Assembly: GCA_021787565.1 (NCBI GenBank)
Contig: JAJYLT010000009.1
Location: 37,035-101,034, forward strand
Direction: 5' to 3'
DNA: 64,000 nucleotides
DNA from: Acidobacteriota bacterium
Lineage (GTDB): Bacteria > Acidobacteriota > UBA4820 > DSQY01
This document shows positions 53,442 to 61,912 of this stretch, one piece after another. The number at the start of each line of letters is the position of its first letter. Position 1 is the stretch's first letter. Below the pieces are notes generated by a model. The model ran no database searches and had not been told where the DNA came from. It was given only the letters and a program-made list of their open reading frames with translations. The position numbers were made by a program, and so were the translations under genes.

Positions 53442-54308
53442 TTGCGGCACAGCTTCACGGTCTCCGGAGAGCTGGCCGGTTCCCGTTTGGACCAGGCCCT
53501 GGCCGCCCTGGCGGAGGGTCTGAGCCGCCGGGCCGCCCGAGCCCTCATCGAACAGGGAGCCGTCTACCTCGACGGACGGCGCTGCCGCACGGCCTCCCGC
53601 GCGGTGGCCGAAGGCGCCCGAATCGCGGTCGAGGAGGGACCAGCCCCGCCGACCGAGGTGCCCGATCTCGCCGTTCTGTGGCGCCAGGGCCCGCTTCTCG
53701 TCATGAACAAGCCGGCGGGCGTCCCCTTCGCCCCCACCCGCGCCGCTGCCGGCGGGACGGTCCTGCACGCCCTGGCCCGCCGCCTCGGCATTCCCCTCAA
53801 GGCCCTCCACCCGATCCACCGACTGGACACGGGCACTTCGGGCGCCGTGCTTGTGGCGCTGGAGGCCCGCGCCGCGGCCTTCCTCGGCGAGGCCCTGAGG
53901 GAGGGCCGGGTGGCCAAGACCTACAACGCGTGGGTGGCCGGACAGCCGAAAGGGGCGGAGGGGAGCTGGAGCTTTCCCCTCGGCCGGCCGGTGGGGGGCG
54001 TGGTCCGCCTCGATCCCTCCGGCCGGGAGGCCCGGACGCTGTACAGGGTGCTGGCGCGAGAGGGAGAGTGGGCCTTCCTGGAGCTGCGCCCCCTCACCGG
54101 CCGCACCCACCAGATCCGCGTCCACTGCGCGGCGGCGGGAGTGCCCATCCTCGGGGACGTCAAGTACGGCCGTCCGGACCCGCGCTTCCGCCGCCCCCTC
54201 CTCCACTCCCGCCGGCTGGCCTTCCCTCTGCCCGGAGGCGGCGAGGCGGCCGTGGAGGCGCCCCTACCGGCCGACATGGCGGCCCTGCCCGGGCCTTTGC
54301 GGGCATAG
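53442..54308 (+). CDS. RluA/RluD-family pseudouridine synthase
   Basis: 288 residues from a TTG at 53442, four bases after GGGAGG; no better start precedes the S4 domain. S4 RNA-binding domain: GSRLDQALAALAEGLSRRAA. Catalytic motif HPIHRLDTGTSGAVLVALEA with the active Asp. Then LTGRTHQIRVHCAAAGVPIL, GDVKYG and LLHSRRLAF. It isomerises uridines in rRNA or tRNA; the exact site cannot be read from sequence. Confidence 0.93.
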   Translation: MRHSFTVSGELAGSRLDQALAALAEGLSRRAARALIEQGAVYLDGRRCRTASRAVAEGARIAVEEGPAPPTEVPDLAVLWRQGPLLVMNKPAGVPFAPTRAAAGGTVLHALARRLGIPLKALHPIHRLDTGTSGAVLVALEARAAAFLGEALREGRVAKTYNAWVAGQPKGAEGSWSFPLGRPVGGVVRLDPSGREARTLYRVLAREGEWAFLELRPLTGRTHQIRVHCAAAGVPILGDVKYGRPDPRFRRPLLHSRRLAFPLPGGGEAAVEAPLPADMAALPGPLRA

Positions 54309-54614
54309 GCCGGACCATGCCTGTCCAAGACAGGCCGCCCTGCCGGCTCCGACCCACGGCTGGGCCTGGGGCGCGCCGTTGGCGCGGCGCTGGGGGCCTG
54401 GTCCGGGCGCGTCCACGCCAGCGTGGCCGCACTCCGGCCTCAGGCCCTCAGCCGCCCTTCGGGCGCCAGGCCCAGCCTCATCTAGTGCGAACCGTCTCCC
54501 CACCCTCCACGGGTGCGCCGGCGGCGACGGACCTCCTGCTTCGTCAGCCTTCGGCGTCCGCATCCTCAGCGTACAGGGAGTACGCTTGCGGTGCGGCCTC
54601 CTCGGCTTTCTTGC

Positions 54615-54685
54615 ATGAGGCCCATCGGCGCCGGGACGCCGCTTTTCGCTTGCAGCGAAAAGCGAAGGGACGACGCCGGTCGAAG
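54615..54685 (+). repeat. Dispersed hairpin-bearing repeat, copy 2
   Basis: Shares ATGAGGCCCATCGGCGCCGG GACGCCG with 10701-10773, then carries the alternative stem CTTTTCGC / GCGAAAAG and the same end, GTCGAAG. Confidence 0.75.
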
Positions 54686-54821
54686 AGGTGCGGGGAAACG
54701 GGGAGGTTTCCCCGCTCAGGGAGCCACCCCCGCAAGGGCAGGGAAGAGCAGCTCCCCTGGCGTAGGCCGGGGGAGCGCCGAGGAGGGGCGGCCGAGCCCC
54801 TCCTTGGGGAGCGCCCGCGCG

Positions 54822-54903
54822 CGACGCGCCGGGACGCGCCTTCCTCCGCTTCGCTCCGGAAGGCCAGCCCCACAAGTGCGAGCAGAAATTGTCTTGGGCA
54901 GCC
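54822..54903 (+). repeat. 82-bp dispersed repeat, copy 1
   Basis: GCGCCGGGACGCGCCTTCC, CGCTTCGCTCCGGAAGGCCA and GTCTTGGGCAGCC occur in the same order and spacing at 59113-59193. The two differ at scattered positions only. Confidence 0.82.
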
Positions 54904-55046
54904 GTGAGGCCGGGCGGGTGACTGCCCAACCCTAGAGGAGTGCCAGCCTCCTCGTGGGTGCCGCCAGAACGAATCGCCCTTCCCTTTCGTTCAAACCTTT
55001 GGGCGCCTCTCGGCATCTCACCGGGTAGAGGCGGAGAGGGCGGCGC

Positions 55047-55616
55047 ATGGACGCAACCGTGGAGCGGGTCATGACGGAAGCTGCGGCGGAGGGGCCGGCG
55101 GTCGGGGAATGGGCGCTGGTTCGGCGTGCCCGCTCCGGCGACCTGGCGGCCTTCGAGGAGCTCTACCGGACCCACGCGGGCCACGTTCACGCCCTCTGCC
55201 GGCGGCTGTGCGGCGGGGAGGCCCGGGCCGAGGAGCTGACCCAGGAGGTCTTCGTGAGGGCCTGGGAGAAGCTGGCGGCCTTCCGCGGGGAGAGCGCCTT
55301 CTCCACCTGGCTCCACCGCATGGCGGTGAACGCCGCGCTCATGGAGCGCCGCTCCTCGGGGCGGCGCGAGAGGCGGGAGCGGGCCGAGGAGGACCTCTCG
55401 GTTTACGAGGCCAGGCCGGAGCGCAGCCCGGAGAAGGCCGTGGACCTCGAACGGGCCGTGGCGGCGCTGCCGGAGGGGGCGAGGAGGGTGTTCGTGCTGC
55501 ACGACGTGGAAGGCTACGCGCACGAGGAGATGGCGTCGCTGCTCGGGATCACGGTGGGGGCCACCAAGGCCCAGCTCCACCGGGCGAGGCGGCTCCTGCG
55601 GGAGGCTCTGACATGA
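55047..55616 (+). CDS. ECF-type RNA polymerase sigma factor
   Basis: 189 residues. Region 2 reads LVRRARSGDLAAFEELYRTH, EELTQEVFVRAWEKLAAFRG and SAFSTWLHRMAVNAALMERR; region 4 reads VAALPEGARRVFVLHDVEGY and LLGITVGATKAQLHRARRLL. It should direct RNA polymerase to a stress or envelope regulon and probably its own gene. The anti-sigma gene overlaps its stop (ATGA). Confidence 0.94.
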   Translation: MDATVERVMTEAAAEGPAVGEWALVRRARSGDLAAFEELYRTHAGHVHALCRRLCGGEARAEELTQEVFVRAWEKLAAFRGESAFSTWLHRMAVNAALMERRSSGRRERRERAEEDLSVYEARPERSPEKAVDLERAVAALPEGARRVFVLHDVEGYAHEEMASLLGITVGATKAQLHRARRLLREALT

Positions 55617-56308
55617 ACTGCGAAACGGTGCTCGAACGGTTGGACGACTACCTCGAGGGCGCCCTGGCCCCCGGAGAGCGGGCCGAGCTGGAGCGCCACC
55701 TCGGGGACTGCGGAGCCTGCCGGGGAGAGGCCGAGGGGCTCCGCGCCCTCCTGGCGGCGGCGCGGGCCCTGCCCCGCGCGCTGGAGCCGGGAGGGGACCT
55801 CTGGCCCGGGATCGCGGAGCGGATCCGCGCCGGCTCCCGCCCCCCCGCCACGGCGCGCCCGCGCCGCCGCCCGGCGGCGTTCTCCTGGGGAGCCATCGCC
55901 GCCGGGGCGGCCCTGCTCGTGCTGGCGACGGCGGCGCTCACCTTCGTCCTGACCCGCCGCGTCGGGGGCGGCCCCGGGCCCCGTCCCGCCGGCGCCGGAA
56001 CCACCGTCCTCGCTTCCATGCGCTCCGAGCGGACGGGCTTCCTGGAGGAGCGGCAGCGCCTCCTGGCCGCCTTCGAGAGCCGCAAATCCACCCTCCAGCC
56101 CGCCACCGTGGCGGTGGTGGAGAAGAACCTGGCGATCATCGACAACGCCCTGGCACAGATCGACGCGGCCCTGAGGAAGGACCCGAACAACGCCGACCTG
56201 GGCACGCTTCTGGCCGGCGCCTACCGGCAGGAGCTGGCCCTGCTCGGCCAGGCCGCCCGCATGAACCCCGAACCGTTACGAAGAGGAGCAGACCATGCGA
56301 AATCCTAG
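55613..56308 (+). CDS. Anti-sigma factor with zinc-finger (ZAS) domain
   Basis: 231 residues. RAELERHLGDCGACRGEAEG holds the HxxxCxxC zinc motif of anti-sigma domains that clamp ECF sigma factors. One membrane helix (AFSWGAIAAGAALLVLATAA, about residues 95-115) places the remainder outside the cytoplasm. The outer part is helical (TVAVVEKNLAIIDNALAQID), perhaps the sensing portion. Overlaps the sigma gene by four bases and the DUF4097 gene by 14. Confidence 0.9.
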   Translation: MNCETVLERLDDYLEGALAPGERAELERHLGDCGACRGEAEGLRALLAAARALPRALEPGGDLWPGIAERIRAGSRPPATARPRRRPAAFSWGAIAAGAALLVLATAALTFVLTRRVGGGPGPRPAGAGTTVLASMRSERTGFLEERQRLLAAFESRKSTLQPATVAVVEKNLAIIDNALAQIDAALRKDPNNADLGTLLAGAYRQELALLGQAARMNPEPLRRGADHAKS

Positions 56309-57176
56309 AATCGTTTTGGCCCTCGCGCTCGCGGCCTGCGTGGCCCTGCCGGCGCTGGCCCAGCAGACGATCAACCAGACCCGCCCCGCGCAGCCCGACG
56401 GGCTGGTCTGTGTGGACAACCTGTCCGGCAGCGTGAAGGTCTCCGGCTGGGACCGCGCCGAGGTGCAGGTCACGGGCACCCTGGGGCGGGACACCGAGCG
56501 GCTGGAGTTCACCAGCGAGGGGCGCAAGACCGTCATCAAGGTGGTGTTGCCGAAACACGCCAGCCACGTGGACGGCTCCGACCTGACCCTCCGCGTGCCC
56601 GCCGGCTCGGCCCTCGAGCTCTCCACCGTGAGCGCCGACGTGGAGATCTCGGGCGTCAGGGGCAGGGTGGTCCCCAAGACGGTGAGCGGCTCCATCGCGG
56701 TGGAGGGCACCCCGGCCCAGGTCCGCGCCGAGACCGTGAGCGGCGAGGTGAGAGTCACCGGGGAGTGCCCGGAGGTGAAGGCCAGCTCCGTGAGCGGCAC
56801 CGTCACGGTGAAGGGGGCCTCGGGCCGCGTCAGCGGCTCCAGCGTGAGCGGCGACGTGGTGGTGGAGGCCGGCGCCGTGAAGGAAGCCGAGGCCAGCACC
56901 ACCTCCGGCGACGTAAAGATAACGGGCGGCCTGGACAAGAACGGGCAGCTCGACGTCTCCACCGTGAGCGGCGACGTCACCATCACCCTGCCCGCGGCCA
57001 CCTCCGCCGACTTCCGCGTCAGCACCTTCAGCGGAGGCATCACGAACGACTTCGGCGGAGAGGCCCGCAGCGAGGGCGGCCACGGCATGGGCAAGGAACT
57101 GAGCTTCTCCACCGGCGGCGGCGCCCACGTCTCCGTCAAGACCTTCAGCGGGAACGTGAAGCTCCTGAAGCGGTGA
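56295..57176 (+). CDS. DUF4097-family secreted beta-helix-like protein
   Basis: 293 residues. A signal peptide (IVLALALAACVALPALAQ) precedes about ten short repeats of the type xVSGxVxVxG: NLSGSVKVSGW, TVSGSIAVEGTP, TVSGEVRVTGEC, SVSGTVTVKGAS, SVSGDVVVEAGA and TVSGDVTITLPA. This is the DUF4097 solenoid. It is commonly found in operons with ECF sigma and anti-sigma factors, as here, and is probably an envelope protein in that regulon. Its own role is not known. Confidence 0.92.
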   Translation: MRNPRIVLALALAACVALPALAQQTINQTRPAQPDGLVCVDNLSGSVKVSGWDRAEVQVTGTLGRDTERLEFTSEGRKTVIKVVLPKHASHVDGSDLTLRVPAGSALELSTVSADVEISGVRGRVVPKTVSGSIAVEGTPAQVRAETVSGEVRVTGECPEVKASSVSGTVTVKGASGRVSGSSVSGDVVVEAGAVKEAEASTTSGDVKITGGLDKNGQLDVSTVSGDVTITLPAATSADFRVSTFSGGITNDFGGEARSEGGHGMGKELSFSTGGGAHVSVKTFSGNVKLLKR

Positions 57177-57283
57177 CGGCCGAGAGACGCCGCGATGGCG
57201 AGATGGGGGTGGAGAACCCGCGCGGCCGGTGGATCGGCCGCTGGATCGGCCGGTAGCGGCCGGCCACGGCGGCCGTCTCCACC

Positions 57284-57322
57284 CCCAGATCCCTTCGTGC
57301 CTGGGTGTCTTGGTGGTGCAGT
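57284..57322 (-). repeat. CACCAAGACAC-type dispersed repeat, second location
   Basis: The minus strand reads CACCACCAAGACACCCAGGC ACGAAGGG, related to 31764-31807. Intergenic between the DUF4097 and cyclase genes; 57177-57423 holds nothing else evident. Confidence 0.65.
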
Positions 57323-57423
57323 CCTTCCGTTTTCCGGCTTCCGGATTCAGCTTCATCTCTTCTTGCTCTCACTTCCCGGCCCGTCCGCCCCGAGGCTGTG
57401 CTACCATCGGAGCGGAGTCGGAC

Positions 57424-59046
57424 ATGCACCGGCTGACCTACGCGCTGAACGGGGAGCCCCGGACCTTCATCCTCGAGAGGGAGCGCGTGTGCCTGGGCCG
57501 GCAGGCGGAGAATGACCTCGCCATTCCCGACCACACCGTCTCCCGGCGCCACGCCGAGATCGCGAAGACCCCCGAAGGCTGGAGGATCACCGATCTGGGC
57601 TCGCGCAACGGCACGGCCGTGAACGGGGAGCCGGTCCAGGAGTCCCCCCTGAACCCCGGTGACGAGATCACCCTGGGCACCTTCGCCCTCCGCTTCGAGG
57701 AGGAGGCGGAGGAGTCGGTCCGGCTGGAGGCGACGGACGAGAGCGTGCTCGTGGCCAAGGGGACCATCGTCCGCAGCGTGGAGGAGATCCAGCGCGAGCT
57801 GGAGCCGGAGAGCCTGGGACCCGGACGGCCGCTCAGGAGCGAGGACCTGGGCCGCCTCGCCCGCGTCAGCCGCATCCTGGCCGTCCTCTCCGAGGTGGCC
57901 CGGACGCTCCTGGAGGCGGACAGCCTGGAGGGGGTGCTGGAGAAGGTCATGGACGTGATCTTCCAGCACGTCCAGGCCCAGCGCGGCGTCATCCTCCTGG
58001 CGGAGGCGGCGGGTGGCGAGCTGGCCCCGCGCATGGTGCGCCAGGCGGGCGGCGGCACGGACACCATCCAGATCAGCCGCAGCATCGCGCGCAAGGCCTT
58101 CGAGGAGGGGGTGGCGATCCTCTGCCAGGACGCCCAGGTGGACCCCCGCTTCCAGGGCGGCGAGTCCATCCGCTTCCTGGGTATCCGGTCGGCCCTCTGC
58201 GTGCCCCTCATGGTGGAGGGGAAGGTCATCGGCCTGATCTACGTGGACACGCCGGTCCGCGTGAAGGCCTACGACGAGTTCGACCTCGACCTCCTCTCGG
58301 CCCTGTCGGGCTACCTCGCCGTGGGCATCGAGCAGGCGCGGCTGAGGGAGGCGCTCGAATCGGAGCGGCGGGTGCGCTCGCGCCTGGAGCGCTACCACTC
58401 GCCCGCGGTGGTGGATCAGATCCTCGGCAAGGGGAAGCGCGGCGAGGCGCCCAGCCTGGAGGTGCGCGAGGTGGAGGCCACGGTCCTCTTCGCCGACCTG
58501 GTGGGCTTCACGAGCCTCACCGAGCACATGCCGCCGCCGCAGGTGGCCAACATGCTGAACGACTACTTCTCGGTCATGACCGACGTGATCTTCGCCAACG
58601 GCGGCACCCTCGACAAATTCATCGGCGACGCCATCATGGCCATCTTCGGCGCGCCCGTCCTCACCACCGACCACGCCCACCGCGCCGTACGGTGCGCCCT
58701 GGGCATGCGCGAGGCGCTCGGGCGGCTGAACGCCGAGAACCCCGACGGCCCCCAGCTCCTCTTCCGCATCGGCATCAACACGGGCCCCGTGGTGGCCGGC
58801 GACATCGGGAGCGTGCGGCGCATGGACTACACGGTCCTGGGCGCCGCGGTGAACGCCGCCTCCCGCCTCGAATCGGAGGTGGCCAAGCCCGGCCAGATCG
58901 TGGTGGGTGAGGCGACCTACCGCCAGCTCAAGTACGCCTTCGCCTTCCACAAGGCCGGCAAGGTCCCCGTGAAGGGGCTCTCCCAGCCCCTGGCGGTCTA
59001 CGAGGTGAAGGGCGAGCTGGGCGTGGACGACGTCCTCAAGCTCTGA
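57424..59046 (+). CDS. FHA-GAF-class III adenylate/guanylate cyclase
   Basis: 540 residues from the ATG at 57424. FHA domain (1-95): RQAENDLAIPDHTVSRRHAE and ITDLGSRNGTAVNG, a phosphothreonine-binding module. GAF domain (about 150-305): VIFQHVQAQRGVILLAEAA to ALCVPLMVEGKVIGLIYVDT. Cyclase domain (about 350-520): ATVLFADLVGFTSLTEHMPP with the metal-binding Asp, LDKFIGDAIMAIFGAPV with the second Asp, and FRIGINTGPVVAGDIGS. It makes cyclic AMP or GMP in response to a GAF ligand and to phosphorylated partners. Confidence 0.94.
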   Translation: MHRLTYALNGEPRTFILERERVCLGRQAENDLAIPDHTVSRRHAEIAKTPEGWRITDLGSRNGTAVNGEPVQESPLNPGDEITLGTFALRFEEEAEESVRLEATDESVLVAKGTIVRSVEEIQRELEPESLGPGRPLRSEDLGRLARVSRILAVLSEVARTLLEADSLEGVLEKVMDVIFQHVQAQRGVILLAEAAGGELAPRMVRQAGGGTDTIQISRSIARKAFEEGVAILCQDAQVDPRFQGGESIRFLGIRSALCVPLMVEGKVIGLIYVDTPVRVKAYDEFDLDLLSALSGYLAVGIEQARLREALESERRVRSRLERYHSPAVVDQILGKGKRGEAPSLEVREVEATVLFADLVGFTSLTEHMPPPQVANMLNDYFSVMTDVIFANGGTLDKFIGDAIMAIFGAPVLTTDHAHRAVRCALGMREALGRLNAENPDGPQLLFRIGINTGPVVAGDIGSVRRMDYTVLGAAVNAASRLESEVAKPGQIVVGEATYRQLKYAFAFHKAGKVPVKGLSQPLAVYEVKGELGVDDVLKL

Positions 59047-59112
59047 TGCCGGGTGGCACGCCGACGAGGGCCGACAAAGATGGGACCCGGCCCGGCGGCG
59101 ACCCGCAGGGGC

Positions 59113-59193
59113 GTTGCGCCGGGACGCGCCTTCCCTCGCTTCGCTCCGGAAGGCCAAGCGCACAGGTGTGGGCTGAAATGGTCTTGGGCAGCC
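59113..59193 (+). repeat. 82-bp dispersed repeat, copy 2
   Basis: Matches 54822-54903: GCGCCGGGACGCGCCTTCC, TCGCTTCGCTCCGGAAGGCC, then GTCTTGGGCAGCC. It sits between two convergent genes (cyclase and DedA) where a bidirectional terminator would be expected. Confidence 0.82.
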
Positions 59194-59223
59194 ATGATCC
59201 CAAATTGAAAAGGGGAAATCGCC

Positions 59224-59910
59224 TCAGGCCTGCTCGCCCTCGCCGTGGGGGGACGGCGGCGTTGGTGCGGCCTCGGCCTGCCGGCGGTGGTGGCGCCTCT
59301 CCTTGAGCACCTCCACCACGCCGGGGATGACGGAGATCACGATCACCAGGACGATGATCAGGTGGAGGTAGCGGTCCACTCCGGGCAGCCGGCCCAGGAA
59401 GTAGCCCGCCGAGCTCATGGCGACGATCCAGCCGATCCCCCCGAAGACGTTGAAGGAGAGGAACCGGCGGTAGCGCATGCGTCCCACCCCCGCGACTACG
59501 GGCGCGAAGGTGCGGATGATGGGCACGAAGCGCGCCAGCACGATGGTCTTGCCGCCGTACTTCTCGTAGAAGCGCTGGGCCCTCGCGAGGTGCTCGGGGT
59601 TGAAGAGGAGCGACTTGGGGCGCTTGAAGATCATGGGCCCCGCCTTGTGGCCGATGGCGTAGCCCGTGCTGTCGCCCGCGATGGCCGCCGCCGAGAGCAG
59701 CAGGAAGAGGTGCCAGAGGTTCAGGTAGCCCTGCCCCGCCAGGATCCCCGCCGTCACCAGGAGCGAGTCCCCCGGTAGGAAGAAGCCGATCAGCAGGCCC
59801 GTCTCCGAGAAGACGATGGCGAAGAGCACGGGGTAGCTGCCCCACAGGATGAGGGCCTTCAGCTTCTCCGGGTCGTGCAGAAGCGCCAGGGCTTCCTTGA
59901 GCAGCTCCAT
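59224..59910 (-). CDS. DedA-family membrane protein
   Basis: 228 residues from the ATG at 59910 after GGGGAGATCCCG; the open frame upstream runs into repeat DNA. Conserved DedA features: FSETGLLIGFFLPGDSLLVT, AIAGDSTGYAIGHKAGP, FYEKYGGKTIVLARFVPIIR and TFAPVVAGVGRMRYRRFLSF, with about five membrane helices. Members move undecaprenyl phosphate or other lipids across the inner membrane. The C-terminus is basic and hydrophilic. Confidence 0.93.
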   Translation of the reverse strand: MELLKEALALLHDPEKLKALILWGSYPVLFAIVFSETGLLIGFFLPGDSLLVTAGILAGQGYLNLWHLFLLLSAAAIAGDSTGYAIGHKAGPMIFKRPKSLLFNPEHLARAQRFYEKYGGKTIVLARFVPIIRTFAPVVAGVGRMRYRRFLSFNVFGGIGWIVAMSSAGYFLGRLPGVDRYLHLIIVLVIVISVIPGVVEVLKERRHHRRQAEAAPTPPSPHGEGEQA

Positions 59911-60022
59911 CGGGATCTCCCCGCCGTCCGCGCCGAGGCGTCCGGCGCCTGCATACTGCCCGAAACGTGAGGGAGCTGTCAATCGGAGGGCGCGAGCCCA
60001 AATTCCGCGATGGAATTGCACT

Positions 60023-60115
60023 CGTAGGAGCGCCGCCCCCGGCGCGACGGACCGTACGCGGGCACCGCATCCTGGTCGCAGGGTCACCCGGATCGCGGCG
60101 AGGCGCCGCTCTCAC
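60023..60115. repeat. REP-pair element, outward arrangement, copy 3
   Basis: GTAGGAGCGCCGCCCCCGGC GCGA at the left and GATCGCGGCGAGGCGCCGCT at the right. The arms are the same as in the two 69-bp elements in hsdR and the metallopeptidase gene, but with TAGGAG at the outer ends. Confidence 0.83.
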
Positions 60116-60216
60116 GCAGGCGTTGAACCGCTATCGCGGAATTGGGGCGCGAGACACGCGCATCACACCCCGGCCTCGCCCGAGGCCAGCCCCGATCCCG
60201 CGATGGAATTTGGCGC

Positions 60217-60308
60217 GTAGGAGCGCCGCCCCCGGCGCGATGGGCCGTTCACGGGAACCGCATCGTCTCAGCGGGTTCCCCCGGATCGCGGCGAGGCGCC
60301 GCTCCTAC
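60217..60308. repeat. REP-pair element, outward arrangement, copy 4
   Basis: GTAGGAGCGCCGCCCCCGGC GCGAT and GATCGCGGCGAGGCGCCGCT CCTAC are nearly perfect complements over the distal parts, separated by about 43 bases. Confidence 0.85.
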
Positions 60309-60353
60309 AGAGGGGTTGCGCCTCCATCGCGGAATTTGGGGCCAGGGGCGGCG

Positions 60354-60383
60354 TTGACGCGCGCACGCCGCCGGGCCTATAGT
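60354..60383 (+). promoter_or_regulatory. Candidate promoter of the integron integrase
   Basis: -35 TTGACG (60354-60359), 18-base spacer, -10 TATAGT (60378-60383). It points towards the integrase, 205 bases ahead. Confidence 0.5.
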
Positions 60384-60588
60384 CAAAGCGTCGAACCAGC
60401 ATCGGAGGGGAAGGGAGCGGGTTCCCGACTAAGGAACCGTTTCGCCCGGACCACTCGGGCTCGGAGCGCCCCTCGGCGCGGGTGGCGCCTCCGCCCGGGT
60501 CCGGCGCCCCCCTCCGGAGCCATGCGGGGGCCGCCGAACGGCCAGGGGCGGAGCTTGCGCGCGTAGGAGGCCATTAAAACGGTAATTC

Positions 60589-61689
60589 ATGCACGACCAG
60601 GGTAGCAACCTGTTAGATGGGGATCCCATGGATCAGTCGAGCGACCGATCGACGGCCTCGGGCGCCGCCGGGCACGGCCCCGGGCCGGCCGCCATGGTGC
60701 TGGACTCGGCGGGAGTCTACGAGCCCGGCGGTGGCAAGAAGCTCCTGGCCTGCGTCCGAGAGGCCATCCGAGCACGCCACTACAGCCTCCGGACGGAAGA
60801 GGCGTACTGCCAGTGGATCCGGCGCTACATCCTCTTCCAGCAGAAGCGTCATCCGCTCGAGATGGGTGAGGGGGAGATCAACACCTTCCTCTCCCACCTC
60901 GCCACGAAGGGCAGGGTGGCCGCCTCAACCCAGAACCAGGCTCTTGCGGCGCTTCTCTTTCTCTACCGCGACGTCCTCGGGCGGGAGATCGGCCAGCTTG
61001 AAGGCGTCGTGCGCGCCAAGCGCTCCGTGAGGTTGCCCGTCGTGCTCAGCCACACCGAGGTGAGGGCCGTCCTCGACCGTATGGACGGCACGCCCAAGCT
61101 TATGGCCTCCCTCCTTTACGGTGCCGGCCTGAGGCTCATGGAGTGCATGCGCCTCAGGGTCAAGGACCTGGACTTCGGGCGGGGCGAGATCACCGTCAGG
61201 GGAGGGAAGGGGGACAAGGACCGCGCCACCGTGCTCCCCTCCTCCCTGGTGGCCCAGCTCAAGGACCATCTGACAAGGGTCAAGGCCCTCCGCGAGCGGG
61301 ACCTGGCCGCTGGCTACGGGGAGGTCGTGTTTCCGGGTGCCTTGGCGCGCAAGTACCCCGGCGCTCCGAAGGAGTGGGGGTGGCAGTGGGTCTTCCCCTC
61401 CTCCACCCGGAGCAGGGACCCGCGCACGGGGAAGGTCGGCCGGCACCACGCCAACGAGCGTGCCCTCCAGCGCGCCGTCCGGCAGGCGGCGCGCGGCGCG
61501 GGAATCACCAAGCCGGTGGGACCGCACACCTTCCGCCACTGCTTCGCCACCCACCTGCTCGAATCGGGGCAGGACATACGCACCGTCCAGGAGCTCCTGG
61601 GCCACTCCGACCTTTCAACCACGATGATCTACACCCACGCGCTGAACCGGGGCGCGCGGGGGGTGCTGAGCCCCATCGATAGAGGGTGA
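60589..61689 (+). CDS. intI: Integron integrase (IntI-type tyrosine recombinase)
   Basis: 366 residues from the ATG at 60589; ATGs at 60628 or 60694 are alternatives, since family homology begins near [20 protein letters not shown]. The N-terminal core-binding domain has [18 protein letters not shown]. Catalytic residues: Arg182 ([18 protein letters not shown]), His313 and Arg316 ([12 protein letters not shown]), His339 and Tyr348 ([13 protein letters not shown]). The IntI-specific extra domain is present ([20 protein letters not shown], about 251-271), separating it from XerC/D. It is transcribed towards the cassettes, opposite to the usual arrangement. attC sites downstream confirm the identity. 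Confidence 0.96.
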   Translation: MHDQGSNLLDGDPMDQSSDRSTASGAAGHGPGPAAMVLDSAGVYEPGGGKKLLACVREAIRARHYSLRTEEAYCQWIRRYILFQQKRHPLEMGEGEINTFLSHLATKGRVAASTQNQALAALLFLYRDVLGREIGQLEGVVRAKRSVRLPVVLSHTEVRAVLDRMDGTPKLMASLLYGAGLRLMECMRLRVKDLDFGRGEITVRGGKGDKDRATVLPSSLVAQLKDHLTRVKALRERDLAAGYGEVVFPGALARKYPGAPKEWGWQWVFPSSTRSRDPRTGKVGRHHANERALQRAVRQAARGAGITKPVGPHTFRHCFATHLLESGQDIRTVQELLGHSDLSTTMIYTHALNRGARGVLSPIDRG

Positions 61690-61693
61690 TGAT

Positions 61694-61861
61694 GTTACAC
61701 GACAAGGGCGTGTCGTATAACATTGAGCGGCTGGAGAACTGGACGCGCCTATCGGCTTGTGCTACAAAGATCTTGTGGATAGCGGGGGTTCCCATGCAAA
61801 GGTGTTATGCGACACGGACCTGTCGTAGTTGCCGTCGCGAGACGCATAATATGCGTTAGGT
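61694..61861 (+). other. Putative attI recombination region with repeated inverted motifs
   Basis: Lies between the integrase stop and the first cassette. The recombination core GTTAGGT (61855-61861) precedes the first cassette ORF. A motif close to GTTATRCGACA occurs four times in alternating orientation: GTTACACGACA (~61695), TGTCGTATAAC (~61711), GTTATGCGACA (~61804) and TGTCGTAGTTGC (~61821). CGCATAATATGCG adds a palindrome beside the core. These are candidate integrase- or regulator-binding sites. It lacks the attC L box, hence attI rather than attC. Confidence 0.65.
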
Positions 61862-61912
61862 GCCCAAGAAGCTGATCGCCTAGCGGCGCATTCTTCCCAG
61901 AGGGGTAGCCTG

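Larger units (their letters stand above)
54309..55046. other. 740-bp non-coding stretch, mosaic of dispersed repeats
   Basis: No gene. Contains hairpin repeat copy 2 (54615-54685), an 82-bp repeat (54822-54903) and GC-rich inverted repeats between (for example GGGGAAACGGGGAGGTTTCC CC). A candidate ECF-type -35, AACCTTT (54994-55000), with CATCTCA 15 bases later lies 27 bases before the sigma-factor gene. Confidence 0.6.
59911..60588. other. 680-bp intergenic region upstream of the integron integrase
   Basis: No gene. Contains two REP-pair elements (60023-60115, 60217-60308), each flanked by TCCATCGCGGAATT-type sequences in inverted orientation, and a promoter-like pair at 60354-60383. The leader before the integrase is about 200 bases. 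Confidence 0.6.

Noticed and set aside
55047..55616. ECF gene as a housekeeping sigma-70
   Set aside because: Length and the presence of only regions 2 and 4 fit the ECF class, and an anti-sigma gene is coupled to it.
59967..60566. 199-residue plus-strand frame before the integrase
   Set aside because: It is read through REP elements; the composition is that of repeat DNA, with no domain.
60612..60618. GTTAGAT upstream of intI as an attI or attC core
   Set aside because: The degenerate 7-mer is common by chance and no paired boxes surround it.
61715..61861. attC site running from GTATAAC to GTTAGGT before cassette 1
   Set aside because: R-box-like ends exist, but the right side lacks the CCGC-type L box that pairs with the left, so attI is the better reading.
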